In this document: positions 50,253-58,982 of the stretch, one piece after another
Numbering within the stretch: position 1 is the stretch's first letter
Layout: every line of letters begins with the position of its first letter
Source: CAZVJU01 sp964627195
GTDB taxonomy: Bacteria > Patescibacteriota > Microgenomatia > UBA8517
DNA length: 59,541 bases
Direction of reading: 5' to 3'
Assembly: GCA_964627195.1 (NCBI GenBank)
Contig: CAZVJU010000006.1
Location: forward strand, 1-59,541
Made by a program: the position numbers and the translations under genes
The notes under the pieces: model-generated
What the model was told of the DNA's origin: nothing
The model's input: the letters and a program-made list of their open reading frames with translations, nothing else
The model's database searches: none

Positions 50253-51600
50253 AATATTTTCTGCAGAACTAAAGAAATTTGAATCTCCTACGACTCTAGA
50301 GCAAGCAGTGTCAGGTCTTTGGCGAATAGACGAGATTATATTAAGTACAACAGATATAAAAACGCTTTCTGAAAAAATAGCAAACGTGATGCTTGAAGAG
50401 TTGGATTATCTTAAGTTTGGTTACATTATAATAGTATTGTCTTTATTAGATAGAAGTAAAAAAAAGCTGAAAAGAGTTTCAATCTCGAAGACTGAATTTG
50501 CAGAGAAAGCTTTAATAAATTCTCCACTTCCCTTTGAAAAGATTACTTTTGATATGAATGATAAAGAGAATCTTCCAGTAAAAGCATTATTGGAGAATGT
50601 TCCTTATGTTACAGATGATTTATCAGATATGCTTTATCCAGCTATAGAGAGAGATCTTGTGCGTAATGTTCAAAAAAAATTGGGAGTTCTTACCAGTGTT
50701 ACATTTCCCATTTACTCCAAATCCTCTCCGCTGGGAACTTTGATTTTTAGTATGAATAAGAAAGAAGAATTAATTACAGACTTTGAAAAACAGATATTGA
50801 TAGGGTTTACGAATGCTGCAGGTATTGCCATCGAGCACGCAGTTCTATTTAAAAAACTGAACGAGGCTAATGATAAACTGAAATCTTTAGATAAGCAAAA
50901 GGATGAATTTTTGTCGATGGCGGCGCATGAGCTGCGGGCGCCGATGACCGCCATAAAGGGCTATGTTTCGATGGTTTTGGAGGGGGATACCGGAGACATT
51001 CCGGAAAAAACCCGGGGATTTTTGGCAGATACGAGTAATATAACCGACAGATTAATCCGTCTTGTAAATAACATGCTTAACGTTTCCCGAATAGAGGAAG
51101 GACGAATGGTTTATCAGATGGAAGAGGAAAATTTATCAAGTGTAGTCAGGACTATTTTCAATCAGTTTACCCCTGAGGTGGAGAGAAAAGGTCTAAAGTA
51201 TGACCTCGAGATTCCAAACGAAATCAAAGATAAAGTGATGGTTGATCCTGACAGAATCCAAGAGGTTGTCGGTAATTTGCTATCCAATGCCGCAAAATAT
51301 ACGGACACTGGTTTTGTGAAGGTTAAACTTTCCCAACCGGAGAAAGAAACAGTTAGAGTTGAGGTTATAGATTCCGGTCCCGGGATTTCGGAAGTTGAAC
51401 AGAAAAAACTATTTCAGAAGTTCCATCGAGTCGAATCGAATGTCGGCAAAACTACCGGAACTGGCTTGGGACTTTATATCTGTAAACTTCTTGTTGAGAA
51501 ATTCAACGGCAAAATCGGCATAAACTCCGTTGTGGGTAAGGGAAGCATATTTTGGTTTGAGCTACCTCTTGTAACTGATGCTTCTTCCAATTCTAATTAA
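50245..51600 (+). CDS. Soluble GAF-like sensor histidine kinase
   Basis: A 451-residue kinase with no membrane helix. Residues about 30-205 look like a GAF sensor, followed by a short coil. The phospho-accepting His lies in MAAHELRAPMTAIKGY (near 229), then N box NLLSNAAKYT, G1 VIDSGPGISE, F box and G2 GTGLGLYICK. Base composition changes near 50915: the sensor half is very AT-rich like the upstream operon, the kinase half is like the flanking core genes. No receiver is adjacent; the one at 53461 is a candidate. Confidence 0.88.
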   Translation: MSKIFSAELKKFESPTTLEQAVSGLWRIDEIILSTTDIKTLSEKIANVMLEELDYLKFGYIIIVLSLLDRSKKKLKRVSISKTEFAEKALINSPLPFEKITFDMNDKENLPVKALLENVPYVTDDLSDMLYPAIERDLVRNVQKKLGVLTSVTFPIYSKSSPLGTLIFSMNKKEELITDFEKQILIGFTNAAGIAIEHAVLFKKLNEANDKLKSLDKQKDEFLSMAAHELRAPMTAIKGYVSMVLEGDTGDIPEKTRGFLADTSNITDRLIRLVNNMLNVSRIEEGRMVYQMEEENLSSVVRTIFNQFTPEVERKGLKYDLEIPNEIKDKVMVDPDRIQEVVGNLLSNAAKYTDTGFVKVKLSQPEKETVRVEVIDSGPGISEVEQKKLFQKFHRVESNVGKTTGTGLGLYICKLLVEKFNGKIGINSVVGKGSIFWFELPLVTDASSNSN

Positions 51601-52589
51601 TAGTTGGTATAAATCGGTTTATCGAAGGATCCTTGAATAAGTGGTTTAGTTTTCGGAGTTACATCACAAATGACTAAAGAGCTGGCGCTGCCGATGCTTT
51701 CTGCCCCGGAATATCTATTAAATTTATCAAAAATCCATCTTACAAAGAGACCCGATTTTGTCAAAACTTCGTAGATCGGCAAAAAACGCTCTTTTGCCCT
51801 GTCGCTTCCTCCGTAACAAAGATACAGTCTTGCTCCTAGGTTTCTATGGTCCAAGAGTTCGATCGCTCGGGATATAAAAAGCTCTGCCCCTTCTAGGGTG
51901 TACGGCGGGTCGGTAAAGACAACATCAAATTTGCCAATCAAACCTGCCGGCAGACTTTTTCTCGCATCGTATTCTAGTACTTTTAGTCTAAATTTATTTT
52001 TCTGTGACAGATTTGAAATTTCTCGTAAAATACTTGTATCTATATCAAGAACAGTGATATTTTCAGCACTTCCCAGAGAAGCGGTAGCTATGGAAGTAAA
52101 ATCATCATCACCTAAAAAGAGAAGTCTTTTCCCCTTAACGTCGCCAAAAAAGTCTAAAAGCGAAGCGCGTCTAGCCGTAGTTTCGGCAGTTGCGGAAAAT
52201 TGGTCATACCGCCTTTTCGGGTGAGGTCTTTTTAGTAAAGTGTTTTCTAAGAATGCGAGGACCTTTTTATAATTAGCATTTTCTATAGCTCCAAGGAGCT
52301 TCTCTTCAACCATATATTCTTTATTATATAGGCTTTTAACATCAGGGATTTTTTTAGCCATTAGTGCAGTTTCTTTGCTGGAGGGTTTCAGATAACCGGA
52401 CAGTTCTTTTTTAACCTGGTTTAAGGCGTTTTTGGAAACTCCGACCATTTGTAGTAGTTTAGCATTTTCGACGGGTTTGCTGCTTGTAAGGTAATAAAAA
52501 ACATCCAGTATTTTTTTGATGGGCACACCTGACTTCTTTGAAACCTCCAAGATGTCCGAATAGATTGTTAAATTAGGGGGACTAATCAT
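51597..52589 (-). CDS. bpsA: Branched-chain polyamine synthase homologue
   Basis: A 330-residue protein with the layout of N4-bis(aminopropyl)spermidine synthase from Thermococcus. The winged-helix-like N-terminus (about 1-90) is followed by RYDQFSATAETTARRASLLD, the aminopropyl/AdoMet-fold core GKRLLFLGDDDFTSIATA, VLDIDTSIL and FTDPPYTLEGAELFISRAI. GDDD and DPPYT are the diagnostic acids. It would add aminopropyl groups to spermidine from decarboxylated AdoMet. It overlaps the kinase stop tail to tail by 4 nt. Confidence 0.75.
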   Translation of the reverse strand: MISPPNLTIYSDILEVSKKSGVPIKKILDVFYYLTSSKPVENAKLLQMVGVSKNALNQVKKELSGYLKPSSKETALMAKKIPDVKSLYNKEYMVEEKLLGAIENANYKKVLAFLENTLLKRPHPKRRYDQFSATAETTARRASLLDFFGDVKGKRLLFLGDDDFTSIATASLGSAENITVLDIDTSILREISNLSQKNKFRLKVLEYDARKSLPAGLIGKFDVVFTDPPYTLEGAELFISRAIELLDHRNLGARLYLCYGGSDRAKERFLPIYEVLTKSGLFVRWIFDKFNRYSGAESIGSASSLVICDVTPKTKPLIQGSFDKPIYTNY

Positions 52590-52596
52590 GAAGTCT

Positions 52597-53217
52597 CTAA
52601 CCTCTTGATCTTGTAATCACAAAAACTAGACCAATCAGAGCTACAAGCGCGACCAAAGCCGCTATCCCTGCTCTTCTTAACGCTAGCGAAAACTTCTCTC
52701 TCGTCGTAAGCGACTCCAGCGGTTTTTCCTCCGGAGCTTGAGAAATCTGTTCTTCTCCGGAGGTGGGCGCCGGAGTGAGACTTGTTTCTTCCTCTGCTTC
52801 TTCCAGAAACTCTATCGGAGTGATGTTGCCCCGCATAACAACTCTGCCCTGGGGAGTTTTTGTATCCTTCGATTTTTCAGTTGTTATAAAAAGCTGGGAA
52901 AAAGGAGTCCTGGTTTTGAATTCTCCTCTCCCCAGTCCGATTAGCCCGAGTTTAAGTGCTGCTTTGCCGCCGATCGGCGTTGCCCACATTACATAGTTAA
53001 AGAGATTTTCATCAGCGGGATATATCAGATTTAAACAATTAAAAAGAATCCTGTATTCCCCGTTTTGCATAATATAAGAAGACGCATGACAGCGGAAAGA
53101 TTCGTTATTAGTAGGTCGCATTTCCACAAAGCCTACTGAGGCATGTAGCGTTTCTTTGGGAAATAAGAAAAAAATACCTGCAGCAAGGACAATTGCCGAT
53201 ATATACATCTTTGCCAT
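52597..53217 (-). CDS. Exported protein with C-terminal membrane anchor
   Basis: A 206-residue protein: signal peptide (ISAIVLAAGIFFLFPKETLHA), a beta-rich outer domain with two Cys (SFRCHASSY, LFNCLNLIY) likely to pair, a Glu/Pro-rich linker, and a C-terminal helix (IAALVALVALIGLVFVITRSRG). The two-anchor layout fits a surface protein. The family is not recognised; the outer domain may be cohesin-like. Confidence 0.6.
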   Translation of the reverse strand: MAKMYISAIVLAAGIFFLFPKETLHASVGFVEMRPTNNESFRCHASSYIMQNGEYRILFNCLNLIYPADENLFNYVMWATPIGGKAALKLGLIGLGRGEFKTRTPFSQLFITTEKSKDTKTPQGRVVMRGNITPIEFLEEAEEETSLTPAPTSGEEQISQAPEEKPLESLTTREKFSLALRRAGIAALVALVALIGLVFVITRSRG

Positions 53218-53227
53218 GTTATACTAC

Positions 53228-53380
53228 AGAAACCACATTTTATTCCAATTTCAAAATGCGATTTCTTTATTTAATCAATTGTATAGTAAACAAATCATAT
53301 TTGTAAATTGGAATAAGATTCTGATTTGTTTGGCATACATCACTTGATTACTAGTCCAATTTTGGTATGTGATGTCTGTA
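53228..53380. repeat. Two-hairpin intergenic element, copy B
   Basis: Hairpin 1: AGAAACCACATTTT (53228-53241) and AAAATGCGATTTCT (53253-53266). A further pair TTATTCCAATTT (53240-53251) and AAATTGGAATAA (near 53305-53316) is perfect over 12 bp. Hairpin 2: CATACATCAC (53334-53343) and GTGATGTCTG (53369-53378), nine of ten with T opposite C as in copy A. No gene is seen in 53218-53460. Confidence 0.65.
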
Positions 53381-53460
53381 GATTCTGGTTATTTAACAAG
53401 TGTTTAGCTAATTTCCATTTGAAAATATAGTGGATAAACCTTAGAATTAAGATTATATAA

Positions 53461-53877
53461 ATGACAGACCAACCCTTACCCACCGCTAGTGAGATGGATA
53501 CTAAACCCCAGAAGATTATCCTTATCGTCGAGGATGACCCGGTTCTTCTCAAAATGTACACAGAGAAATTTAATTTTGAGGGTTTTACTGTTTTGAACGC
53601 GAAAGATGGGGTAGAAGCATTAAAAGTAGCACTTTCAGAAAAAATTGACATAATTTTACTTGATATCATGCTGCCCAAAATGTCCGGGACGGATTTCCTG
53701 GAAGCATTTAGACGAGACCCGAAAGGCAAAAACGTGCCTGTAGTTGCCTTAACAAATCTTGCCGAGGAAGAAGAAAAGCAAAGAACCATTAAACTCGGCG
53801 TTTCGGACTACCTGGTAAAAGCTATGCAGACGCCTGAACAGGTTGTTGAGACAATCAAGCAGTATATCAGGCCTTAG
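53461..53877 (+). CDS. Single-domain response regulator
   Basis: A 138-residue CheY-like receiver. The acids are in LIVEDDPVLL, the phospho-accepting Asp in ILLDIMLPKMSG, Thr in VVALTNLAE and Lys in DYLVKAMQ. There is no output domain, so it must act by protein contact, for example on the pilus motor. TATAAT-like sequence ATTATATAA abuts the ATG. Confidence 0.9.
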   Translation: MTDQPLPTASEMDTKPQKIILIVEDDPVLLKMYTEKFNFEGFTVLNAKDGVEALKVALSEKIDIILLDIMLPKMSGTDFLEAFRRDPKGKNVPVVALTNLAEEEEKQRTIKLGVSDYLVKAMQTPEQVVETIKQYIRP

Positions 53878-55511
53878 GTATACAAATACTTTTTATAGTC
53901 TTCAAGCATCCTTTCAGCGCCGAATTTTTTAGCAATAGTGATTGATTCTCGCATTCGGCCAATCCATTTATCGGGCAAACCATCTGCGTTTCGGGTATAA
54001 AAAAGCGGTGTAATTTCTTTTTCCAGAAGGTCGTAAAGATTCTCCGCTACATTTTTGGGGTCAAGAACCCAGCCCGCACCCTCCCAGTCAACTTCGTAGG
54101 TCCAGCCATCAAGCACTGTGCAATTTAAAACCCCGTTACTTATTGCTTTCATTCCGCTGGTTCCGCAAGCTTCGAGATTTCCCTGAGGGGTATTGAGCCA
54201 GATATCACTGCCTGAGGTCAGGTGGTTCGCCAAGGAAACATTGTAGTTCGGAACAAAAATGGCGTGGCCCGATAGCTCTGTCGAGAATATTTTGATAATT
54301 TCTTCAATTATCGATTTTGCATTGGGATCTGCCGAGTGAGTATTGCCTGCAAAGAGAAGTTGAACCGGCATTGTCGAATTTTCCACTATTTTTTTCAGTC
54401 GTTCCAAATCCGTAAAGATAATTTTCGGCTGTTTATATTCTGCCAGCCGCCGTGCCCAAGTGATAACCAGTCTCTCAGGGTCATAGCCAAAACCGGTTCT
54501 TTGGATAACTGTTTCCACCAGCTCTTTCTTTTTCGTCATGTGGAGATCCCATATTTGCCTATCGCTAATAATTTCTTTTCTGAAATCACTATCCTGCCAT
54601 CTCGGGAGATGAACTCCGTTTGTAATTGCTATCCACTTGTAGTTGGGATACTCTTTTTTGCAGTAATCTCCATGGACCCTGCTGACGGCTGTTTGCTTAG
54701 CTGAGATATTAAGGGCAAAGCGGGAAATACTAAAAGTTCCCGGATCCGTAACTCCATCTTTAATTAAGAGGTTAGTGTCAATTCCCAGTGATTCGGCTAA
54801 AGGGTTTGCGTAGCGCTCGATAAGATCGGTCGGATATGTTGGATTTCCCGCTGCCACAAGGGTGTGATTCGTATAAATAATTTTTTCTTTCGCCTCCTTC
54901 CAGCTGTCTTCGAAAGACATTGCTTTACCTTCCATCTTTTGTTTGGTAATTTCCCATATACAAAATGCCGCTCTGCCCTCATTGATGTGGTAGTAGTTTG
55001 GTGCGATGTCGAGAGCTTTAAGAAGTTTTATTCCTCCTATCCCAAGCAAAATTTGCTGTCTAATTTGGCTTTCTTTATCACCTTTATACAAAGCATCCAT
55101 GTCGCTGACCCACTCGGCCGGGTTGCCGTCCACATCTGTAGAGAGAAAGAAAAGAATAGCAGTGTCGGAGAGTCGTATGTGGTAGGCTTTAAATTTAGCT
55201 TCACTCTTTCCCCAAGGTAAGCTTAATTCTAGGGTTACTCCATTTTTGGTCGTTGGCCGCAGGAATGAAGTGTCGTGGTCAAATTCAGAATCCCTTTTCT
55301 CCTCACGGCCCTCTCCTGTGATGTGTTGCATAAATTCCTTTCCTTTATACAAAATTCCGATGCCAACCATTGGGAAATGTTCGAGGGCAGCCTGGTGAAT
55401 TACATCTGCCGCTAATATTCCTAACCCTCCGGAGTATGTAGGAAGTTCATTATCTATCGCAAATTCACTGCAAAAATAGATAACCGGTTTTTTGACCTCG
55501 GGTAACTTCAT
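53874..55511 (-). CDS. glgP: Alpha-glucan phosphorylase
   Basis: A 545-residue enzyme of the short, unregulated phosphorylase family (GT35). FCSEFAIDNELPTYSGGLGILAADV at the start is diagnostic. WIAITNGVHLPRW, the glucan-binding region, and NLEACGTSGMKAISNG near 445, with the PLP Lys, follow. It releases glucose 1-phosphate from glycogen-like chains by phosphorolysis. It shares its last codons with the response regulator (tail to tail, 4 nt). Confidence 0.92.
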   Translation of the reverse strand: MKLPEVKKPVIYFCSEFAIDNELPTYSGGLGILAADVIHQAALEHFPMVGIGILYKGKEFMQHITGEGREEKRDSEFDHDTSFLRPTTKNGVTLELSLPWGKSEAKFKAYHIRLSDTAILFFLSTDVDGNPAEWVSDMDALYKGDKESQIRQQILLGIGGIKLLKALDIAPNYYHINEGRAAFCIWEITKQKMEGKAMSFEDSWKEAKEKIIYTNHTLVAAGNPTYPTDLIERYANPLAESLGIDTNLLIKDGVTDPGTFSISRFALNISAKQTAVSRVHGDYCKKEYPNYKWIAITNGVHLPRWQDSDFRKEIISDRQIWDLHMTKKKELVETVIQRTGFGYDPERLVITWARRLAEYKQPKIIFTDLERLKKIVENSTMPVQLLFAGNTHSADPNAKSIIEEIIKIFSTELSGHAIFVPNYNVSLANHLTSGSDIWLNTPQGNLEACGTSGMKAISNGVLNCTVLDGWTYEVDWEGAGWVLDPKNVAENLYDLLEKEITPLFYTRNADGLPDKWIGRMRESITIAKKFGAERMLEDYKKYLYT

Positions 55512-55562
55512 TATTTAAGCATACAAAGCTTTGATCATAATTTCCATAGGAGCAGGAGAATA

Positions 55563-55889
55563 TTGTTAGAAGTTGAAAGATATGAGAAAATATCTAATAT
55601 GGGAGTTATTGACAAGTTCCCTGCAGAATTATTACTGTTTTTCCGTTATAGCGCAATTGCCGGATTTCTGGCTACAGTTACTCTTATTATTAACTTCAAC
55701 CACACAAAGTTTGCCAACATCTTCGGAGATCGGTCAAAATCTTTATGGTGGTTATTTCTGATCTTTTCCGTCATCCCGCTTTTACTTTTTTTATTTATTT
55801 TTAATTTTGTTTTTGGAAGGTTTGAGCTGAGGCAGTATGGAGATACGGTTCTTGCGGTATTCGGGATGAAAGGTTTAAATGCAAACTAG
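55563..55889 (+). CDS. Small membrane protein, unknown
   Basis: A 108-residue protein with two hydrophobic helices (about 23-43 and 60-80) and a C-terminal GDTVLAVFGMKG. TTG 55563 has an AGGAGCAGGAG ribosome site; ATG 55599 (MGVIDKF) is an alternative start. It overlaps the next small membrane gene by 11 nt. No family is recognised. Confidence 0.6.
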   Translation: MLEVERYEKISNMGVIDKFPAELLLFFRYSAIAGFLATVTLIINFNHTKFANIFGDRSKSLWWLFLIFSVIPLLLFLFIFNFVFGRFELRQYGDTVLAVFGMKGLNAN

Positions 55890-56100
55890 CGATATTCTTC
55901 CTCCGGAAGTTTATGCGATTGTGAAGCTGGCTGCGATTGCCGGATTATTTGCGGCCGGGGCAATGATTATTGGTGTGGCCTATAAACTGTATAAGTTTAT
56001 ACTCGGTGAAGAGAAAGCTAAAAAGTATCGGATGTATTTTCTCTTCGGAACTTTACCGCTCGCATTTATCTTAGTCTATATATATTTCTTGTTATTTTAG
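55879..56100 (+). CDS. Small membrane protein paired with the upstream gene
   Basis: A 73-residue protein with two hydrophobic helices (about 14-35, 52-72) and the loop KFILGEEKAKKYRMY. It begins inside the previous gene, so the two probably form a complex. The TAG stop overlaps tail to tail with the lipoprotein gene by 4 nt. Function unknown. Confidence 0.65.
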   Translation: MQTSDILPPEVYAIVKLAAIAGLFAAGAMIIGVAYKLYKFILGEEKAKKYRMYFLFGTLPLAFILVYIYFLLF

Positions 56101-56870
56101 GGAGTAGGAGTTAACTGAGATTCCAGTTTTTGTTCGGCTAAATCCAGAAGTTGTCCGAAGATGCGACCGACTTGTTTAATTCTGGGATAGATTTTTTCGA
56201 GCTGTGGTTTTAGGATTTCAAATATTTCCCTAATGGATCTTTTGCCTTCTTCATCTAAAGTACTTACATTACAGTCATAAACTTTTCCATTATGTGTTAT
56301 CTTGTCCAAATCGACAAACGGAGTTTTTATCCCCAAAGGTTCAAATAGGTTTCCCAAGACATCTTTGGGGTATTTTACTCTGCCTGTCATAAAATCTATC
56401 GAAGTTTCAGGTTCCCAAATACCGTCGGAAGTTTGTTCTCCTAAATATCTGCTATCCTCCAGAGCTGTCTTTACACAATCGGATTGGAAAGCTGTGAAAC
56501 CTTTTTTTCCTGGTATGTTTACTTCCACCCAGTAGTACTTTCCGCCTCGAACAATCCGTGTTATGGTAGGGTTAGATAATTGGAAAGCGTCTCCCCACTC
56601 AGCGTTTTCTATATCTCTCCATTGAAATTGTTGTGTTGCAAAAATGTCGGGAGTCGGTGTCGGGGTGAGAGTGGGGGTTGCGGTCAATGTGGAGGTGGGT
56701 GTGAATCCCAGAGTTGGAAAAGCATCTGGTGGGGGAGAAGATAAAGGAGTCGGTTCCCTAATAAGACTGGGTGAAGGTGCAGCAGCTCCATTGCAGCCGG
56801 TAATTCCAAGAGAAATAGCAGCTGCTGCCATCCCCAATTTATAAAAAGGATGTAATCGTTCACCTTGCAT
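56097..56870 (-). CDS. Exported lipoprotein, unknown
   Basis: A 257-residue protein. The N-terminal signal ends in LGITGC, a good lipobox, followed by a Ser/Thr/Pro-rich linker (TSTLTATPTLTPTPTPD). The mature domain (from about 80) has one Cys pair candidate (QSDCVKTA and VYDCNVST) and a helical C-terminus. I recognise no family. It is separate from the hicBA pair. Confidence 0.65.
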   Translation of the reverse strand: MQGERLHPFYKLGMAAAAISLGITGCNGAAAPSPSLIREPTPLSSPPPDAFPTLGFTPTSTLTATPTLTPTPTPDIFATQQFQWRDIENAEWGDAFQLSNPTITRIVRGGKYYWVEVNIPGKKGFTAFQSDCVKTALEDSRYLGEQTSDGIWEPETSIDFMTGRVKYPKDVLGNLFEPLGIKTPFVDLDKITHNGKVYDCNVSTLDEEGKRSIREIFEILKPQLEKIYPRIKQVGRIFGQLLDLAEQKLESQLTPTP

Positions 56871-56909
56871 AAGATACTTTAGATTGATTATTAAATTTCG
56901 GTCGGTTGT

Positions 56910-57128
56910 TTATCTTTGTATTTTCCTGTAAGGTAGATTTGTATCTTTTAGAATTTTTGCAAGCAGACCTTTTCCTATCTTTTCGCCTGAATGGATAGGA
57001 ACAGACGTTTTTCTTCCATCGTGGTGTTCTAATCTAAGGTGGCTACCCTTTTGTCTTACTTCTAAAAAACCTCCCCTTTTTAGTATTTGTAACAACTTTC
57101 GTGAGCTAATTGGAGAAAGTTTAGACAT
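56910..57128 (-). CDS. hicA: HicA-family mRNA interferase toxin
   Basis: A 72-residue dsRBD-fold toxin: SSRKLLQILKRGGFLEVRQKGSHLRLEHHDGRKTSVPIHSG, where the His in KGSH is the catalytic residue. It overlaps hicB by 8 nt and is downstream of it, so the antitoxin is made first. This order is a common alternative to the classic hicAB. Confidence 0.92.
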   Translation of the reverse strand: MSKLSPISSRKLLQILKRGGFLEVRQKGSHLRLEHHDGRKTSVPIHSGEKIGKGLLAKILKDTNLPYRKIQR

Positions 57129-57384
57129 AAGTGATAGTTATGTCTTCAATGCCAAAAAAGCGAGGAGAAGGAGTTTTTTGCTCGGTTTTTTCTTTGATAA
57201 GCGTTTTATCTGTTTCGAGCACAAGTTCAATTACTTCCTTTATTCTATCTCGTACTTGTTCTAAAGTCTTACCTTGGGTGTAACATCCAGGGAGTTCAGG
57301 AACAGACGCTACATAAATCCCATCCTCATCTTGTTCGATTAGGACTTTAAATTGTAATACCCTTTCTTTTTTCTTTGTCGTCAT
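57121..57384 (-). CDS. hicB: HicB-family antitoxin
   Basis: An 87-residue partial RNase-H-fold antitoxin: FKVLIEQDEDGIYVASVPELPGCYTQGKTLEQVRDRIKEVIEL. No C-terminal DNA-binding domain is present, so self-repression is not expected from this chain alone. A TATAAT on the minus strand (57391-57396) ends 6 nt before ATG 57384, again leaderless. Confidence 0.9.
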   Translation of the reverse strand: MTTKKKERVLQFKVLIEQDEDGIYVASVPELPGCYTQGKTLEQVRDRIKEVIELVLETDKTLIKEKTEQKTPSPRFFGIEDITITYV

Positions 57385-57390
57385 AGATAT

Positions 57391-57396
57391 ATTATA
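57391..57396 (-). promoter_or_regulatory. TATAAT -10 box of hicBA
   Basis: A minus-strand TATAAT, 6 nt before the hicB ATG. It is 18 nt from the divergent comM -10 box (57415-57420), so the two promoters are back to back. Confidence 0.6.
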
Positions 57397-57414
57397 TCAT
57401 GAGCGATTTTGGTA

Positions 57415-57420
57415 TATAGT
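57415..57420 (+). promoter_or_regulatory. -10 box of comM
   Basis: TATAGT in GGTATATAGT ends 6 nt before ATG 57427. This spacing supports ATG 57427 over TTG 57424 as the start. Confidence 0.55.
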
Positions 57421-57426
57421 TAATTG

Positions 57427-58956
57427 ATGCTAGCCAAAATTACTTCCGGGGCGACTGTCGGATTAAACGCAACTTTAATTGATGTCGAAGTTGACATAGC
57501 AGACGGACTTCCTTCCTTTACAATCGTTGGGCTTCCCGACAAGGCGGTTGAAGAGAGTAAAGAAAGAGTAAGAGCCGCATTAAAAAATTCCGGAGCGGAT
57601 TTTCCGAGTACCCGGATTACTGTTAACTTGGCGCCTGCGGATTTGCCCAAGGCGGGTCCTTCCTACGATTTACCGATGGCTTTGGGGATTCTTATTGCAT
57701 CGGGTCAAATTGCACCTGAGGTTGCCGACTCTTTGTTTTTTGGCGAACTTTCGTTGGACGGCAATTTAAGACACACAAACGGCATTCTTCCGATGGCCTA
57801 TCTTGCAAAAGAAAAACATTTTAAGAAAGTCTATGTACCAAAATCCAACGAAAAAGAGGCGGCTGTTGTCTCAGATATTGCAGTTTATTCTATTGAATCG
57901 CTTTTAGAATTGGTGAGATTTTTCAATAAGACTATCGAGTTAGAACCTGCCAAAAGGATACACTTAACTTCGCTATTGAAAACAGCCGAAGCGGAATTCG
58001 ATTTTTCCGAAATTATCGGCCAGGAGCATGCAAAACGTGCAATGGAAATCGCAGCCAGTGGAAGCCATAACATTTTTATGAAAGGTACTCCCGGATCCGG
58101 TAAAACCATGCTTGCACGGGCTTTGCCCGGGATACTTCCAAGTCTTACAGAAGATGAGGCGCTTGAGGTTACAAAAATTTATTCGATAACCGGTAATTTG
58201 CGAGCCGGTGAAGCGGTAGTAACAGCCAGACCTTTCAGAAGTCCGCATCATACAACCAGTAGAATTGGTCTTATTGGTGGGGGATCAAATCCCTCCCCTG
58301 GGGAAATTTCTCTGGCACATAGAGGAGTATTATTTCTGGATGAGTTTCCTGAATTTCCCAGAAATGTGCTGGAATCACTAAGACAGCCGATGGAGGATGG
58401 AGTCGTTACAATTTCCCGCGCCAAAGGGACTGTTACATATCCTGCCCAGTTTTTGCTTGTAGCAGCCAGTAATCCCTGTCCGTGTGGCTATTTTGGAGAT
58501 TCTAAAAGGGCTTGCAAATGCATGCCGGGAGTTATTCAAAGGTACCAAAGAAGAGTTTCCGGCCCGATTCTAGATCGAATTGATCTGCACATATCATTGC
58601 GTTTGTTGGAAACTGATAAATTGGTAGGGAACAAAGAAAAAGCGGAAAGTTCTAAGCCTATTCAGGCAAGAGTTCAAAAAGCCAGAGATATGCAAATTAA
58701 ACGCTTTAAGGGTTCTAAGTTCAAATCAAATAGCGAAATGAGTTCCAAGGCAGTTAAAGAATTCTGTCCGTTATCTCCTGAGTGTTATGCCATTCTAAGA
58801 AGTGCAGTAGCAAGTATGAATCTGACAGCTCGCTCATACCATAAAGTTATTAAAATTGCTCGAACAATAGCGGATTTGGAAGGAGTGAAAGATATTACTA
58901 CTAATCACATAGCGGAGGCACTTCAATACCGGCCCCAGGATAATGATGAAATTTAA
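57427..58956 (+). CDS. comM: YifB/ComM Mg-chelatase-like AAA+ ATPase
   Basis: A 509-residue DNA helicase-like ATPase for branch migration in natural transformation. An N-terminal Lon-like domain (to about 170; LPSFTIVGLPDKAVEESKERVRAAL) is followed by Walker A GTPGSGKTMLARALPG (near 218), HRGVLFLDEFPEF (Walker B), a Cys motif CPCGYFGDSKRACKC, and the C-terminal SYHKVIKIARTIADLEG. Together with type IV pili it suggests DNA uptake ability; a comEC homologue is not in view. Confidence 0.93.
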   Translation: MLAKITSGATVGLNATLIDVEVDIADGLPSFTIVGLPDKAVEESKERVRAALKNSGADFPSTRITVNLAPADLPKAGPSYDLPMALGILIASGQIAPEVADSLFFGELSLDGNLRHTNGILPMAYLAKEKHFKKVYVPKSNEKEAAVVSDIAVYSIESLLELVRFFNKTIELEPAKRIHLTSLLKTAEAEFDFSEIIGQEHAKRAMEIAASGSHNIFMKGTPGSGKTMLARALPGILPSLTEDEALEVTKIYSITGNLRAGEAVVTARPFRSPHHTTSRIGLIGGGSNPSPGEISLAHRGVLFLDEFPEFPRNVLESLRQPMEDGVVTISRAKGTVTYPAQFLLVAASNPCPCGYFGDSKRACKCMPGVIQRYQRRVSGPILDRIDLHISLRLLETDKLVGNKEKAESSKPIQARVQKARDMQIKRFKGSKFKSNSEMSSKAVKEFCPLSPECYAILRSAVASMNLTARSYHKVIKIARTIADLEGVKDITTNHIAEALQYRPQDNDEI

Positions 58957-58982
58957 TGATTGTCTTTTATAATATTTTCTCC

